From positions 1-31,822 of the forward strand of contig JBQTIP010000060.1 of assembly GCA_052388025.1 (NCBI GenBank): a stretch of 31,822 nucleotides of DNA, given 5' to 3'. Below, piece after piece: positions 1-8,332 of this stretch. Position numbers and translations under genes: made by a program. Source of the DNA: JBQTIP01 sp052388025 (lineage in GTDB: Bacteria > Actinomycetota > UBA4738 > HRBIN12). Within the stretch, counting starts at the first letter, position 1. Each line of letters opens with the position of its first letter. The notes under the pieces were generated by a model that saw only the letters and a program-made list of their open reading frames with translations, searched no databases and was not told where the DNA came from.

Positions 1-167
1 GCGTTGAAGCCCCATTCGAGGGTCGCCGCCTTCGCCTTGGCGAGGCTCTCGGGGGTGAGGCCGTCGTGCTCCTCGCACTCAATCTCGAGCGGAATGAGGT
101 GCTGCTCGGTGAACGCTCGGGCGCGCTCCTTCAGCTCTCGGTCTTCTCCGGTGAGGCGCATGTCCAC
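1..167 (-). CDS. Acyl-CoA dehydrogenase, N-terminal fragment (cut by window edge)
   Basis: The minus strand reads into the window edge with 55 visible codons. After a GTG start the protein has RELKERARAFTEQHLIPLE followed by an acidic stretch and EHDGL. This is the usual opening helix of the acyl-CoA dehydrogenase N-terminal domain, which packs over the FAD and acyl-CoA site. Catalytic residues lie beyond the edge, so substrate class cannot be judged. An AAGGAG ribosome binding site sits 9 nt upstream of the GTG at 167; an ATG two codons later is the alternative start. A TACTGT box at 206-201 on the minus strand could be its -10. The gene is divergent from the amidase. Family assignment rests on a short region and is moderately sure. 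Confidence 0.62.
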   Translation of the reverse strand, partial: MDMRLTGEDRELKERARAFTEQHLIPLEIECEEHDGLTPESLAKAKAATLEWGFN

Positions 168-257
168 TTCGCGGGACTCCTTGCTCGCTTGAGCGGCCAC
201 ACAGTACATTCCGGCGGGTATGGGCACCCATGAGAGCGACGTCATCGTCATCGACCG
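168..257. promoter_or_regulatory. Divergent intergenic region between acyl-CoA dehydrogenase and amidase
   Basis: This 90-nt gap must hold the promoters of both flanking genes. On the minus strand TACTGT (206-201) fits an actinobacterial TAnnnT -10 box, but the hexamer 17 nt upstream is not a good -35. For the amidase neither a clear promoter nor a strong ribosome binding site is visible. The assignment rests mainly on gene orientation. Confidence 0.3.
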
Positions 258-1649
258 GTGCTGAGCGAGCTGGTGGCCGCCGTCCGCGAGCGGCGCGTGT
301 CGGCGGTCGAGCTGGTCCGGACCTCGCTCGAGAGGATCGAGCGGCTCGACCCTCCGCTCAACGCGGTCGTGGCTCTCCGGGCGGAGGAGGCTCTGGCGGA
401 GGCAGGCGCTCTAGATAGCCGCGTCGCGGCGGGCGAGGATCCGGGGCCGCTGGCCGGCGTCCCCCTACTCGTGAAGGACTGCGAGGACCTCGTGGGGATC
501 CGGACGACTTGGGGCTCCCTTCTCCGGCGCGACGCGCCACCGGCGGACCGAGACGGCCTCGTCCCACGCCGCCTCCGCGCGGCCGGGGCGATCCCCGTGG
601 GGAAGACGAACGTGCCGGAGTTCACGGCGGAGGGCTTCACGGCCAACCCGTTGTTCGGGCCGACTCGCAATCCTTGGGCACTCGAGTGGTCGCCGGGCGG
701 ATCGAGCGGTGGGTCGGCCGCTGCCCTCGCGGCGGGCATGGCCGCGATCGCGACCGCCACCGACGGAGGGGGCTCGGTCCGGATCCCGGCGGCCTTCTGC
801 GGCCTCGCCGGCTTGAAGCCGACGAACGGCGTCATCCCTCGCGACCCGATCCCGCCGTGGATGGACCTCTCGACGGACGGTCCGCTCGCGACCTCCGTGG
901 CCGACCTCGAGCTTCTGCTCTCGATCGAGGCGGGCCCGGTCCCCGGCGACCCGACCGCCTTGCCGCTTCAGCTCCTGTCGAGCGGGGAGCTGCCGAGCCG
1001 CGTGCTCGCTTCTCCGCGCTTCGTCGACTACGGCCCGCTCCCCGAGGGCGTGGAGCGCTCGTTCCGGCAAGCGCTCCAGGGCATCGAACGCGATCTCGGG
1101 CTGCCCATCGAGCCCGTGGATCCCGAGGCGATCTTCCGCGCGGGGAACCCCGACGTCGACTGGCACACGATCTGCTCGGTGGAGCACCTGCACCTGCTCG
1201 GGCGGGAGACGGTGGAGTCGAACCTCGACGTGTTCGGTCCCCCGTTCCGCGGTTGGATGGAGCGGGCGCTTCTGGTGACCGTCGACGAGTATCTGCAGGC
1301 GCGCCGCCAGCGGTTCGAGTACGTAAGGGAGCTCGACACGCTCCTCGGGACCGACGCCGTGATCGTCACGCCCACGATGTGCGAGGAGGGGTTCCTCGCC
1401 GATGGGACGCTTCCCCGTCTCGGGCGCTCGTCGGGCTCGCAGGCGTACAACACGAACATCCAGAACCTCTGCGGTGTGCCGGCGATCTCGGTCCCGGCAG
1501 GCGTGTCGGCGAACGGCGTCCCGTTCGGGCTCCAGTTCACCGGGCCGCGGTTCCGCGACGACCTCGTGCTCGCGATCGCGGCCGCGTGCGAAGAGACGAA
1601 CCCCTGGCCGCTCTCGGCGCCGGGCCACGAGCCCTTCCTGGCGCCGTAG
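258..1649 (+). CDS. Amidase (amidase signature family)
   Basis: A 463-residue amidase-signature hydrolase, the normal length for the family, which cleaves carboxamides to an acid and ammonia or an amine. The Ser-cisSer-Lys triad is visible: K73 in LLVKDCEDL, cis-Ser S149 in the GGSSGGSAA block, and nucleophile S173 in DGGGSVRIPA. Spacing between the two serines (24) matches the family. No signal peptide is seen, so it is probably cytoplasmic. GTG at 258 is the first usable start after an in-frame stop at 231-233; no strong ribosome binding site precedes it. The gene ends 14 nt from the end of the convergent FAD oxidoreductase. The substrate cannot be read from the sequence; with amine-oxidising neighbours an amide of an amine is conceivable, but this is inference. 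Confidence 0.9.
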   Translation: MLSELVAAVRERRVSAVELVRTSLERIERLDPPLNAVVALRAEEALAEAGALDSRVAAGEDPGPLAGVPLLVKDCEDLVGIRTTWGSLLRRDAPPADRDGLVPRRLRAAGAIPVGKTNVPEFTAEGFTANPLFGPTRNPWALEWSPGGSSGGSAAALAAGMAAIATATDGGGSVRIPAAFCGLAGLKPTNGVIPRDPIPPWMDLSTDGPLATSVADLELLLSIEAGPVPGDPTALPLQLLSSGELPSRVLASPRFVDYGPLPEGVERSFRQALQGIERDLGLPIEPVDPEAIFRAGNPDVDWHTICSVEHLHLLGRETVESNLDVFGPPFRGWMERALLVTVDEYLQARRQRFEYVRELDTLLGTDAVIVTPTMCEEGFLADGTLPRLGRSSGSQAYNTNIQNLCGVPAISVPAGVSANGVPFGLQFTGPRFRDDLVLAIAAACEETNPWPLSAPGHEPFLAP

Positions 1650-1663
1650 CCCGGGGAAGTCCG

Positions 1664-3079
1664 TCACGGACCGAGGTTGTAGCCGAGGCGGCGGGGGAGG
1701 CGCGCCAGCGCATCCACCAGCCGGCCGGGCCTGCGGTCCTCGTCCTCCGCACGGTCCTTCCGGAGGATCGCCCTGGTCACGACCAGCGCCCCCGGGGTGC
1801 GCAGCGGCTCCGGGGGGAACCGGACCGGCCCCGCACCGACGATCGGAAGGGCCGTGAACTCGTCCTCCACTCCCAGGGCGAGGCCGGAGAGGATCCTCCC
1901 GCCGAGGTGGCACGGGCCCACGCCGTTTCCCGTGTAGCCGATGCCGTAATGCACGTTGCCGGAGGGAAGCGACCCGAAGAAGGGCAGGTGGGCGCCCGAC
2001 ACGTCGATCGGCCCGCCCCACGCCGCCTCGAGCGGTACTTCGCGAAAGCTCGGGAACATGCGCCAGAGATCCTCAGCAACCCTCCGAGTCGATCCCTCGT
2101 GATGGTCGAACCGAGGCCCGATGTCGTGGCGGAACCCGGGCTGGACTCCGGCGCCCCCGAACGCGATGCGTCCGTCCGGCGTCGTCCGCAGGTAGTGCAG
2201 GGCCGTCCGGTAGTCGTAGATGCCCTCGCCCCCGGTCCAGCCGATCTCCGCGAGTCGCTCGGGCGCGCGCGCCGTCAGCACGATGTAGCTCCCCCGGACG
2301 ATCAGCGAACGGCGGAACTGCCTCCACCGGCTGCTCCAGGCGCCCGCGGCGATGATGGCCCGACCCGCGCGCACCGTTCCGCCGGGCGTCTCCGCCTCGG
2401 CGGGCGGTCCGGGCCTGAACCTGCGAACGGGCGCCCCTTCGAAGATGCGCACCCCGCGCTCTAGCAGCACTCGGCGAATTCCCCGGGCGAGCCGGGCGGG
2501 CTGAACGGTGGCGGCTTCCGGCCTGAAGACCCCCGCTCGGAAGAGGGGAGAGCGGCAGCGCTCGCGGACGTCCAGCGGCGAGAGCTCCACGTGGACGTCG
2601 CCCTCGCCGAGGCTCCGGGCCGCCTCGACGTCCTCGGCCCAGGCGCCGTCCTGCGCCATGGAGGTCGCCACGCCCAGGTCGCCGCCCTTGCGGTACCAGG
2701 CGTCCACGCCGTGGCGCTCACACCACACGGCGATGTCGTGGACGCTTCGGGCCGCCGTGCGGCAGGTCTCGAGCGCGCCGGTCCCCCCGTGCCGCTCCAC
2801 GAGAACCCCGAGCTCGTCCCAGAGGCCGTTGACGAAGCCGCCGTTGCGCCCGCTCGGTCCGCCGCCGCAGATGTCCTGCTCTAGCAGTACGACATCGATC
2901 CCCGGATCTCGCTCCTTAAGGAAGTACGCGGTCCACATCCCGGTGTACCCGCCGCCCACGATCAGCACGTCCGCGGCGAGCTCCCGCGCGAGCGGCGGGC
3001 ACGGCTCGCCCGGATCGGCCGCGAGGGCGTCGCGCAGCCACCAGCTGCGGTCGAAGCGAGGCGGGAGCGGGTTCTTCAT
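1664..3079 (-). CDS. FAD-dependent amine oxidoreductase (DAO family, PuuB/OrdL-like)
   Basis: A 471-residue flavoprotein of the D-amino-acid-oxidase superfamily. The dinucleotide-binding motif VGGGYTG lies at about residues 41-47, followed by an acidic strand end (VVLLEQD). GGGPSGRNGGFVNG is the hallmark of the gamma-glutamylputrescine oxidase-like branch. The C-terminal part has the FAD-contacting GIGYTGNGVG segment. Such enzymes oxidise secondary or primary amines to imines with FAD. The upstream frame is open further, but the ATG at 3079 gives a normal family N-terminus. The gene is convergent with the amidase and divergent from ilvD. The exact substrate is unknown; PuuB-like similarity suggests an amine or N-alkyl amino acid. 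Confidence 0.85.
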   Translation of the reverse strand: MKNPLPPRFDRSWWLRDALAADPGEPCPPLARELAADVLIVGGGYTGMWTAYFLKERDPGIDVVLLEQDICGGGPSGRNGGFVNGLWDELGVLVERHGGTGALETCRTAARSVHDIAVWCERHGVDAWYRKGGDLGVATSMAQDGAWAEDVEAARSLGEGDVHVELSPLDVRERCRSPLFRAGVFRPEAATVQPARLARGIRRVLLERGVRIFEGAPVRRFRPGPPAEAETPGGTVRAGRAIIAAGAWSSRWRQFRRSLIVRGSYIVLTARAPERLAEIGWTGGEGIYDYRTALHYLRTTPDGRIAFGGAGVQPGFRHDIGPRFDHHEGSTRRVAEDLWRMFPSFREVPLEAAWGGPIDVSGAHLPFFGSLPSGNVHYGIGYTGNGVGPCHLGGRILSGLALGVEDEFTALPIVGAGPVRFPPEPLRTPGALVVTRAILRKDRAEDEDRRPGRLVDALARLPRRLGYNLGP

Positions 3080-3155
3080 CGGTCGGCCATTCCGTCGTGT
3101 GCCTTGGGCTTGGTATCGTGCGGCTTCCATTCTCGCCCACGTTCGGGAGGCACCG
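3080..3155. promoter_or_regulatory. Divergent promoter region between FAD oxidoreductase and ilvD
   Basis: This 76-nt gap separates divergent starts. For ilvD, TATCGT at 3114-3119 fits a TAnnnT -10 box with a weak upstream hexamer. A strong GGGAGG ribosome binding site at 3145-3150 lies 5 nt before the GTG at 3156. No leader peptide or terminator-like hairpin was found here, unlike the ilvB region, so ilvD does not appear to share that attenuator. Confidence 0.35.
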
Positions 3156-4829
3156 GTGAGCAGAAGAGATCGTCGTCCCAGGAGCTGGGAGGTAACGGAG
3201 GGGCCACAGCGCGCCCCCGCGCGAGCGATGCTCCGGGCGGTCGGGCTCTCCGAGGAGGACATGGGCAAGCCCCAGATCGGCGTGGCGTCGTCGTGGAACG
3301 AGGTCACCCCGTGCAACTACCACCTCGGCGGGCTCGCCTCCTTCGCGAAGGAGGGCGTGCGCCAGGCGGGGAGCGTGCCCATCGAGTTCACGACGATCGC
3401 GGTGTCCGACGGCATCGCGATGGGGCACGAGGGGATGCGCGCATCGCTGATCTCCCGCGAGGTGATCGCCGACTCGGTCGAGCTCGTGATGCACGCCGAG
3501 CGACTCGACGGCATGGTCACGATCGCGGGCTGCGACAAGAGCCTACCCGGCATGCTGATGGCCGCGGCGCGATTGAACCTCCCGTCGGTCTTCCTGTACG
3601 GCGGCACGATCCTCCCTGGCGTCTACCGCGGGCGTGACATTACGATTCAGGATGTGTTCGAGGCCGTCGGGGCGCACTCTCGCGGCACGATGGGCGACGA
3701 GGAGCTGCTCGGCATCGAGCGGGCCGCCTGCCCGACGGCCGGCTCGTGCGCGGGTATGTACACGGCGAACACGATGGCCTGCGCCGCCGAGGCGCTCGGA
3801 ATGTCGCTGCCGGGCTCGGCGTCCCCGCCGGCTGTCGATGCCCGGCGCGAGGTCGCGGCCCGCGCGTCCGGCGTGGCTGCGGCGCGATTGCTCGAGGCGA
3901 ACCTGCGCCCACTCGACATCCTCACCCGTGAGGCGTTCGAGAATGCCATCGCCGTGGTAATGGCACTTGCGGGATCGACGAACGCCGTGCTGCACCTGCT
4001 GGCCATCGCGCGCGAGGCGCGGGTCGCGCTCTCGCTCGACGACTTCGACCGGATCGCCCGCAAGGTCCCGCACCTCGTTGACGTCCGGCCGGCCGGCAAG
4101 TTCGTCATGTCGGACCTGGACCGCGTCGGCGGGGTCCAGGTGGTGATGCGAGAGCTCCTCGGCGCCGGCTTGATCCACGGCGACGCGATGACGGTCTCGG
4201 GCGAGACGGTCGCCGAGAACGTCGCCGACGCGGCGACCCCAGATGGAACGGTCGTCCACGCGATCACGGAACCGCTCCACCCTTGGGGCGGCCTCGCGAT
4301 CCTCCGCGGATCCCTCGCGCCGGACGGCGCGGTGGTGAAGGCCGCCGGCGCCGAGGGAACGGTCTTCCGGGGTCGCGCCCGGCCGTTCGACTCCGAGGAT
4401 GCCGCTTTCAGGGCGGTCACCTCCGGCCGGATCGTCCCCGGTGACGTCGTGGTGATCCGGAACGAGGGCCCGGTGGGCGCCCCCGGGATGCCCGAGATGC
4501 TGGCGGTGACCGCCGCCGTGGCCGGTGCGGGTCTCGGCAAGGACGTCGCGCTCGTGACCGACGGCCGCTTCAGCGGCGCGACGAAAGGGTTCTCGGTCGG
4601 GCACGTCGCCCCCGAGGCCGTCCTGGGTGGGCCGATCGCGCTCGTGGAGGAGGGCGACGCCATCGTGATCGACGTCGACTCCCGCCGCCTCGACCTGGAG
4701 GTCGACGAGCCCGAGCTGGCACGCCGTCGCGAGCGGTGGTCGTCGCCGCCCCCGCGGTACGAGTCCGGCGCGCTCGCCAAGTACGCGAGGCTCGTCTCCT
4801 CCGCGTCCGAGGGGGCGGTGACCGGGTGA
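3156..4829 (+). CDS. ilvD: Dihydroxy-acid dehydratase
   Basis: IlvD converts 2,3-dihydroxy-isovalerate and 2,3-dihydroxy-3-methylvalerate to the 2-keto acids that precede valine/leucine and isoleucine. The 557-residue length fits the family. Three cysteines typical of the iron-sulfur site are present: C53 in TPCNYH, C126 in AGCDKSLPG and C198 in PTAGSCAGMYTANTM. The C-terminal VTDGRFSGATKGFSVGH segment is also diagnostic. The GTG start at 3156 is chosen because GGGAGG lies 5 nt upstream and the protein then begins like other short-form IlvD proteins; the frame is open further upstream without similarity. The stop overlaps the thrC start by 4 nt (GTGA), so the two are probably translationally coupled. 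Confidence 0.97.
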   Translation: MSRRDRRPRSWEVTEGPQRAPARAMLRAVGLSEEDMGKPQIGVASSWNEVTPCNYHLGGLASFAKEGVRQAGSVPIEFTTIAVSDGIAMGHEGMRASLISREVIADSVELVMHAERLDGMVTIAGCDKSLPGMLMAAARLNLPSVFLYGGTILPGVYRGRDITIQDVFEAVGAHSRGTMGDEELLGIERAACPTAGSCAGMYTANTMACAAEALGMSLPGSASPPAVDARREVAARASGVAAARLLEANLRPLDILTREAFENAIAVVMALAGSTNAVLHLLAIAREARVALSLDDFDRIARKVPHLVDVRPAGKFVMSDLDRVGGVQVVMRELLGAGLIHGDAMTVSGETVAENVADAATPDGTVVHAITEPLHPWGGLAILRGSLAPDGAVVKAAGAEGTVFRGRARPFDSEDAAFRAVTSGRIVPGDVVVIRNEGPVGAPGMPEMLAVTAAVAGAGLGKDVALVTDGRFSGATKGFSVGHVAPEAVLGGPIALVEEGDAIVIDVDSRRLDLEVDEPELARRRERWSSPPPRYESGALAKYARLVSSASEGAVTG

Positions 4830-6064
4830 GCATCACGATCACCAATCCGCAGGCGCTCGAGTGCCGCGAGTGCCGCACGAGCTATCCGGTGGAGCCGCGA
4901 TCGATCTGCGAAGAGTGCTTCGGGCCCCTCGAGCCTTCCTACGACCTCGACGCGCTCTCGGCCGAGGAGCTCATGAAGCAGGTGGAGTCCGGCCCGGCGA
5001 CGCTCTGGCGCTACGAGGCGCTCCTGCCCGGCGGTCCCGGCCTGGAACGGGTCGACTTGGGTGCAGGGTTCACGCCCCTCCGGCTTGCGCAGAACCTCGG
5101 CCGCGTGCTCGGCTTCGAGCGCCTGTGGATCAAGGACGACACGGTGAACCCGAGCGGCTCGTTCAAGGATCGGGTCGTGACGATCGCGCTCACGATGGCC
5201 CGCGCCTTCGGGTTCGAGGCGGTCGCGTGCGCATCCACCGGGAACCTGGCAAACGCCACCGCGGCCCATGCAGCGCATGCCGGCCTTCCCGCCTACATCT
5301 TCATCCCCGAGGACCTGGAACGCGCCAAGGTGCTGGCGACGGCCGCCTACGGCGCCAGGGTCGTCGCCGTCCGCGGGAACTACGACGACGTGAACCGCCT
5401 CTGCTCCGAGGTTGCCGAGGCGCTTCCTTGGGCGTTCGTGAACGTCAACATGCGCCCGTTCTACGCGGAGGGATCGAAGACCCTCGGGTTCGAGACGGCC
5501 GAGCAGCTCGGCTGGCGGCTCCCCGATCACGTCGTGGTGCCGATCGCCTCCGGTGCGCTGCTCACCAAGATTCACCGGGCCTTCCGTGAGCTCTCGCGGG
5601 TCGGGGTCGTGGCCGAGAAGCCGGTGCGCATCTCCGGTGCCCAGGCCGAGGGCTGCTCCCCGGTAGCCCAGGCCTTTATCGAGGGGGCCGACGAGGTCCG
5701 CCCGGTGAAGCCGGACACGATCGCCCGCTCGCTCGCGATCGGGGCGCCGACCGACGGCTACTACGCGCTGCGCACGGCGCGCGAGACCGGGGGCGCGATC
5801 GATGCCTGCACCGAGGACGAGGTCGTCGAGGGGATCCGCCTGCTCGCCGAGACCGAGGGCGTGTTCGCCGAGACCGCCGGGGGCGTCACGATCACCGTGC
5901 TGAAGCGTCTTCGCGAGGCCGGGGTCATCCGGGAGGACGAAGAGACCGTCGCCTATGTCACCGGCTCCGGATTCAAGACGGTCGAGGCCCTCGAGGGCCG
6001 GGTGGAGCCCACGATGCGGGTCGCTCCGTCCCTGGACGATTTCCTGGCGAACCTCGACGGATAG
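4826..6064 (+). CDS. thrC: Threonine synthase
   Basis: A PLP enzyme that turns O-phosphohomoserine into threonine, the precursor of isoleucine. The 412-residue protein opens with a zinc-ribbon-like four-cysteine knot (C13, C16, C28, C31: ECREC and CEECFG), as in many bacterial and archaeal threonine synthases. The PLP-binding lysine is K114 in NPSGSFKDR, followed by the ASTGNLANATAAHAAHAG phosphate-binding region. GTG at 4826 overlaps the ilvD stop. Pairing with ilvD places threonine supply next to a late step of isoleucine synthesis. Within the tryptophan-synthase-beta superfamily, threonine deaminase is less likely because of the cysteine-rich head and overall layout. Confidence 0.92.
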   Translation: MSITITNPQALECRECRTSYPVEPRSICEECFGPLEPSYDLDALSAEELMKQVESGPATLWRYEALLPGGPGLERVDLGAGFTPLRLAQNLGRVLGFERLWIKDDTVNPSGSFKDRVVTIALTMARAFGFEAVACASTGNLANATAAHAAHAGLPAYIFIPEDLERAKVLATAAYGARVVAVRGNYDDVNRLCSEVAEALPWAFVNVNMRPFYAEGSKTLGFETAEQLGWRLPDHVVVPIASGALLTKIHRAFRELSRVGVVAEKPVRISGAQAEGCSPVAQAFIEGADEVRPVKPDTIARSLAIGAPTDGYYALRTARETGGAIDACTEDEVVEGIRLLAETEGVFAETAGGVTITVLKRLREAGVIREDEETVAYVTGSGFKTVEALEGRVEPTMRVAPSLDDFLANLDG

Positions 6065-6157
6065 CCCGGCAGCGAGCCGTTCTAGTGTCGGCGGGCTATC
6101 GCCCCAGGATGCGGCGAGGCTAGACTCTCTCGGGTAATCGACCGAGGGAGGTGGCTC

Positions 6158-6613
6158 ATGCGAAAGGGCCTGTCGATCGGCGCGGCGCTCGCCGTGCTCG
6201 CCATCGTGGCCATGGCGTCGATCTCGAGTGCCGGCGCCGGCCCGAAGAAGTTCACCGTCATCGAGCACGCGACCACGGACGCCGTGATCGACACCGGCGC
6301 GGTCGGGGACTCGAGCGGGGACCTGCTCACGTTCCACAACGAGCTCTTCGACGAAACGAACACGACCGCGGTGGGCAGCGACCAGGGGGAGTGCGTGCGC
6401 ATCGACCCAGTGGCCGGGACCTGGGAGTGCCGCTGGACCAACGTCGTCGAGGGTGGGCAGCTCATGGTCGAGGGACCCTTCTACGACACGGCCGATTCGG
6501 TGTTCGCGATCACCGGCGGGACCGGCAGCTACAAGGGATCTCGCGGGACGATGCAGCTCGTGGCAGGGCCGGGCGTGAACGAGTTCACGTTAATCTTCCG
6601 GGTGATCGGCTAG
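6158..6613 (+). CDS. Secreted protein, allene oxide cyclase/dirigent-like barrel
   Basis: A 151-residue protein with a signal peptide: MRKG, a hydrophobic core of about 15 residues, then SSAGAG as a likely cleavage region. The mature part is rich in beta strands. It has FTVIEHATT near its start and FAITGGTGSYKGSRGTMQL near its end. The latter resembles the conserved end of allene-oxide-cyclase/dirigent-like barrels, which are also found in actinobacterial secreted proteins of unknown role. Two cysteines (ECVR, WECRW) could pair outside the cell. ATG 6158 follows a GGGAGGTGG ribosome binding site; TAGACT at 6121-6126 is a possible -10. It seems to be a single gene. The fold call is by motif memory only; a biochemical function is not claimed. 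Confidence 0.7.
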   Translation: MRKGLSIGAALAVLAIVAMASISSAGAGPKKFTVIEHATTDAVIDTGAVGDSSGDLLTFHNELFDETNTTAVGSDQGECVRIDPVAGTWECRWTNVVEGGQLMVEGPFYDTADSVFAITGGTGSYKGSRGTMQLVAGPGVNEFTLIFRVIG

Positions 6614-6759
6614 CTGTTCGACCGGCCGGGGAGCGCGCAGCCGTCATCCTTGCTTGGCTTGCGTTTCCGATCGAAAACGAACAAAGTAGGTCCGGTTCGG
6701 TCAGGCGCCGAATGCGGACCTGACTGGGGGATCGGCCCAGGGAAGGGGAGTCCGGGCGG
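6614..6759. promoter_or_regulatory. Intergenic region upstream of the deoR-type gene
   Basis: This 146-nt non-coding region lies between the secreted protein and the regulator gene. It carries the palindrome annotated separately at 6662-6679 and is more AT-rich around 6650-6690 than its surroundings, as expected of a promoter. No single -35/-10 pair stands out. A purine-rich AGGGGAG ribosome binding site lies at 6744-6750. Confidence 0.4.
6662..6679. promoter_or_regulatory. Probable operator of the DeoR-type regulator (18-bp palindrome)
   Basis: CGTTTCCGATCGAAAACG is an inverted repeat in which 16 of 18 positions are self-complementary, centred on GATC. It lies about 80-98 nt before the start of the adjacent regulator gene, in the only AT-rich patch of the gap. 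DeoR-family proteins often bind repeats containing TTTCG/CGAAA and often control their own operon. Autoregulation of the 6760-onward operon is therefore inferred; no binding data are available. Confidence 0.5.
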
Positions 6760-7566
6760 GTGGAGCAGCCGCTTCCGGCGGAACGACACCGGCGGATCCA
6801 AGAGCTCCTGGGGGAGCGACAGGTCGTTCGCGTCTCCACGCTCTCAGAGCTGCTCGGCGTGTCCGAGGTCACGATCCGCCGCGACCTCGAGGCGCTTGAG
6901 CGCCGGGGGCTCCTGGAGCGTACGCACGGCGGCGCCGTCCACACGCAGCGGATGCGGACCGAGCCGGCGTACTTCGAGGCGATCACCGCGAGCCCCGAGG
7001 AGAAGCGGCTGATCGGCGAGGCCGCGGCTCGCCTGGTCGAGCCCGGCGATGCGGTCTACCTGAACGGCGGGACTACGACTCTGCAGGTCGCGCGCAACCT
7101 CGACGTTCCCGAGATCAAGGTCATCACGAACAACATCGGCATCGCCTTGGAGCTCGCCGACCGGGAGCTGGAGCTCCTGCTGGTGGGTGGGCACTACCGG
7201 GCGCCGTCGAACTCCGTCGTGGGGCCGTTCGCCGCCGATGCGCTTCGCCGCACCTATGCGAACAAGGCGTTCATCGGCGTGGAGGGCTTCAGCCTGCGCT
7301 CGGGCCTCACGACGCCGGTCGTGGCCGAGGCGGAGATCGCGCGGCTGATGATCGAGCAGACGAGGGGCGAGGTCATCGTCGTGGCGGATCACACGAAGAT
7401 GGGAACCGTTGCGGACTTGGCGATCGCTCCGCTAGAGCAGGTGGACAAGCTGGTGGTGGGCCCCGAGATCGCAGAGGAGTACCTGGAGGGCCTGGGCCGG
7501 ATGGGCATCGAGGTCGTCGTGGCGGGCGAGCCGGCGGAGGCGGTGACCGGGGGCCGCCGTGGATAG
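6760..7566 (+). CDS. DeoR/GlpR-family transcriptional regulator
   Basis: A 268-residue repressor-type regulator. The N-terminal winged helix-turn-helix carries the family signature: RIQELLGERQVVRVSTLSEL, then SEVTIRRDLEALERRGLLER and THGGAV (about residues 10-60). The C-terminal DeoRC sugar-phosphate/metabolite sensor domain spans about 75-235, with the LNGGTTT phosphate-binding loop, ITNNIGIA and GVEGFSLRSGLTT. The GTG at 6760 follows AGGGGAG by 9 nt. The stop lies inside the next gene, giving an 8-nt overlap, and the gene heads the plus-strand operon with the permease and the first demethylating dehydrogenase. The usual effectors are phosphorylated sugars or polyols. A phosphorylated metabolite made by the operon kinase would fit, but this is inference. 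Confidence 0.93.
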   Translation: MEQPLPAERHRRIQELLGERQVVRVSTLSELLGVSEVTIRRDLEALERRGLLERTHGGAVHTQRMRTEPAYFEAITASPEEKRLIGEAAARLVEPGDAVYLNGGTTTLQVARNLDVPEIKVITNNIGIALELADRELELLLVGGHYRAPSNSVVGPFAADALRRTYANKAFIGVEGFSLRSGLTTPVVAEAEIARLMIEQTRGEVIVVADHTKMGTVADLAIAPLEQVDKLVVGPEIAEEYLEGLGRMGIEVVVAGEPAEAVTGGRRG

Positions 7567-8332
7567 GCAGATGTTCGAGGCGGAGGGCGACCGGCTGGTC
7601 GACCTGGCCCGGGCGGAGGGGCTCACGCTTCGGATCCTCGGGGCCCTCGCGTTCGCGCGCCGCTGCCCCGGCCACCGACACCTGCAGGAGACGCTGGGCC
7701 GCCACTACACCGACATCGACTTCGCGGCCTACGGACGACAGGCAGATCCGATCCGCAAGCTGCTTTCCCGCCAGGGGTATGTGGAGGACTCCGCGGTCTA
7801 CGTCGATTCCGAGGGCTCGCGGCTGGTGCTGGAGCACGTCAAGACCGGCCTGCATCTCGACGTCTTCCTCGACAAGTTGGAGTTCTCTCACACCGTCTTG
7901 TGGAAGGGGCGGCTGGATGTGGACGAGTACACGATCCCGCTCGCCGAGATGCTGATGCAGAAGATGCAGATCGTGCAGATAAACGAGAAGGACTTGATCG
8001 ACACGATCATGTTGCTCCTCGAGCACCCCCTCGGCGATACCGACGATAGCGAGGTCAACATCGAGCGGGTCGCGCGGATTCTCGCGAAGGACTGGGGGTT
8101 CTGGCGCACGATGACCATGAACCTCGAGAAGGTGAAGCAGATGGCGGCGACCTACCCGCAGCTCTCCCCCGAGGAGAAGCAACGGGTGGCGAGCCAGGCC
8201 GACCTCGCCCTCGCACGGATCGAGCAGGAGCCGAAGAGCCTCCCCTGGAAGCTCCGAGCGAGGGTAGGCGACCGCAAGAAGTGGTACCGGGACGTGAGCG
8301 AGCTGGCGCCCCACGCGGCGGAGGAGGTCTGA
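7559..8332 (+). CDS. Nucleotidyltransferase-fold protein of unknown substrate
   Basis: A 257-residue protein resembling minimal nucleotidyltransferases. ILGALAFARRC occupies the place of the usual GSxAxG-type strand-helix. HYTDIDF provides the paired acidic residues, and LHLDVF supplies the third one on a later strand. A helical C-terminal half follows (NEKDLIDTIMLLLEHP, then EEKQRVASQADLALARIEQEP). It may add a nucleotide to a small molecule or RNA, or be an inactive relative. The GTG at 7559 overlaps the regulator gene by 8 nt; an ATG at 7571 is the alternative start. The next gene, a metallophosphoesterase, overlaps by 1 nt, which suggests that the two proteins act together. The family assignment is by motif only. 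Confidence 0.65.
   Translation: MDRQMFEAEGDRLVDLARAEGLTLRILGALAFARRCPGHRHLQETLGRHYTDIDFAAYGRQADPIRKLLSRQGYVEDSAVYVDSEGSRLVLEHVKTGLHLDVFLDKLEFSHTVLWKGRLDVDEYTIPLAEMLMQKMQIVQINEKDLIDTIMLLLEHPLGDTDDSEVNIERVARILAKDWGFWRTMTMNLEKVKQMAATYPQLSPEEKQRVASQADLALARIEQEPKSLPWKLRARVGDRKKWYRDVSELAPHAAEEV

Noticed and set aside
4..192. Plus-strand 62-codon open frame at the window start
   Set aside because: The minus strand of the same region reads as the start of an acyl-CoA dehydrogenase with its own ribosome binding site. The plus-strand peptide is Arg/Ser-rich, as shadow frames of GC-rich genes are.
1650..1663. Terminator between the convergent amidase and FAD oxidoreductase
   Set aside because: Only 14 nt separate the stops and no hairpin with a T-run is visible on either strand.
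465..2021. Long minus-strand open frame across the amidase
   Set aside because: Its translation is Arg/Gly/His-rich without motifs and lies opposite a clear amidase; this is a high-GC artefact.
2508..3155. N-terminal extension of ilvD
   Set aside because: The frame is open upstream, but it lies antisense to the FAD oxidoreductase and is Ser/Arg-rich. A strong ribosome binding site marks GTG 3156.
3647..6337. 896-codon minus-strand open frame across ilvD and thrC
   Set aside because: It lies opposite two unmistakable enzymes, has low-complexity composition and no recognisable domain.
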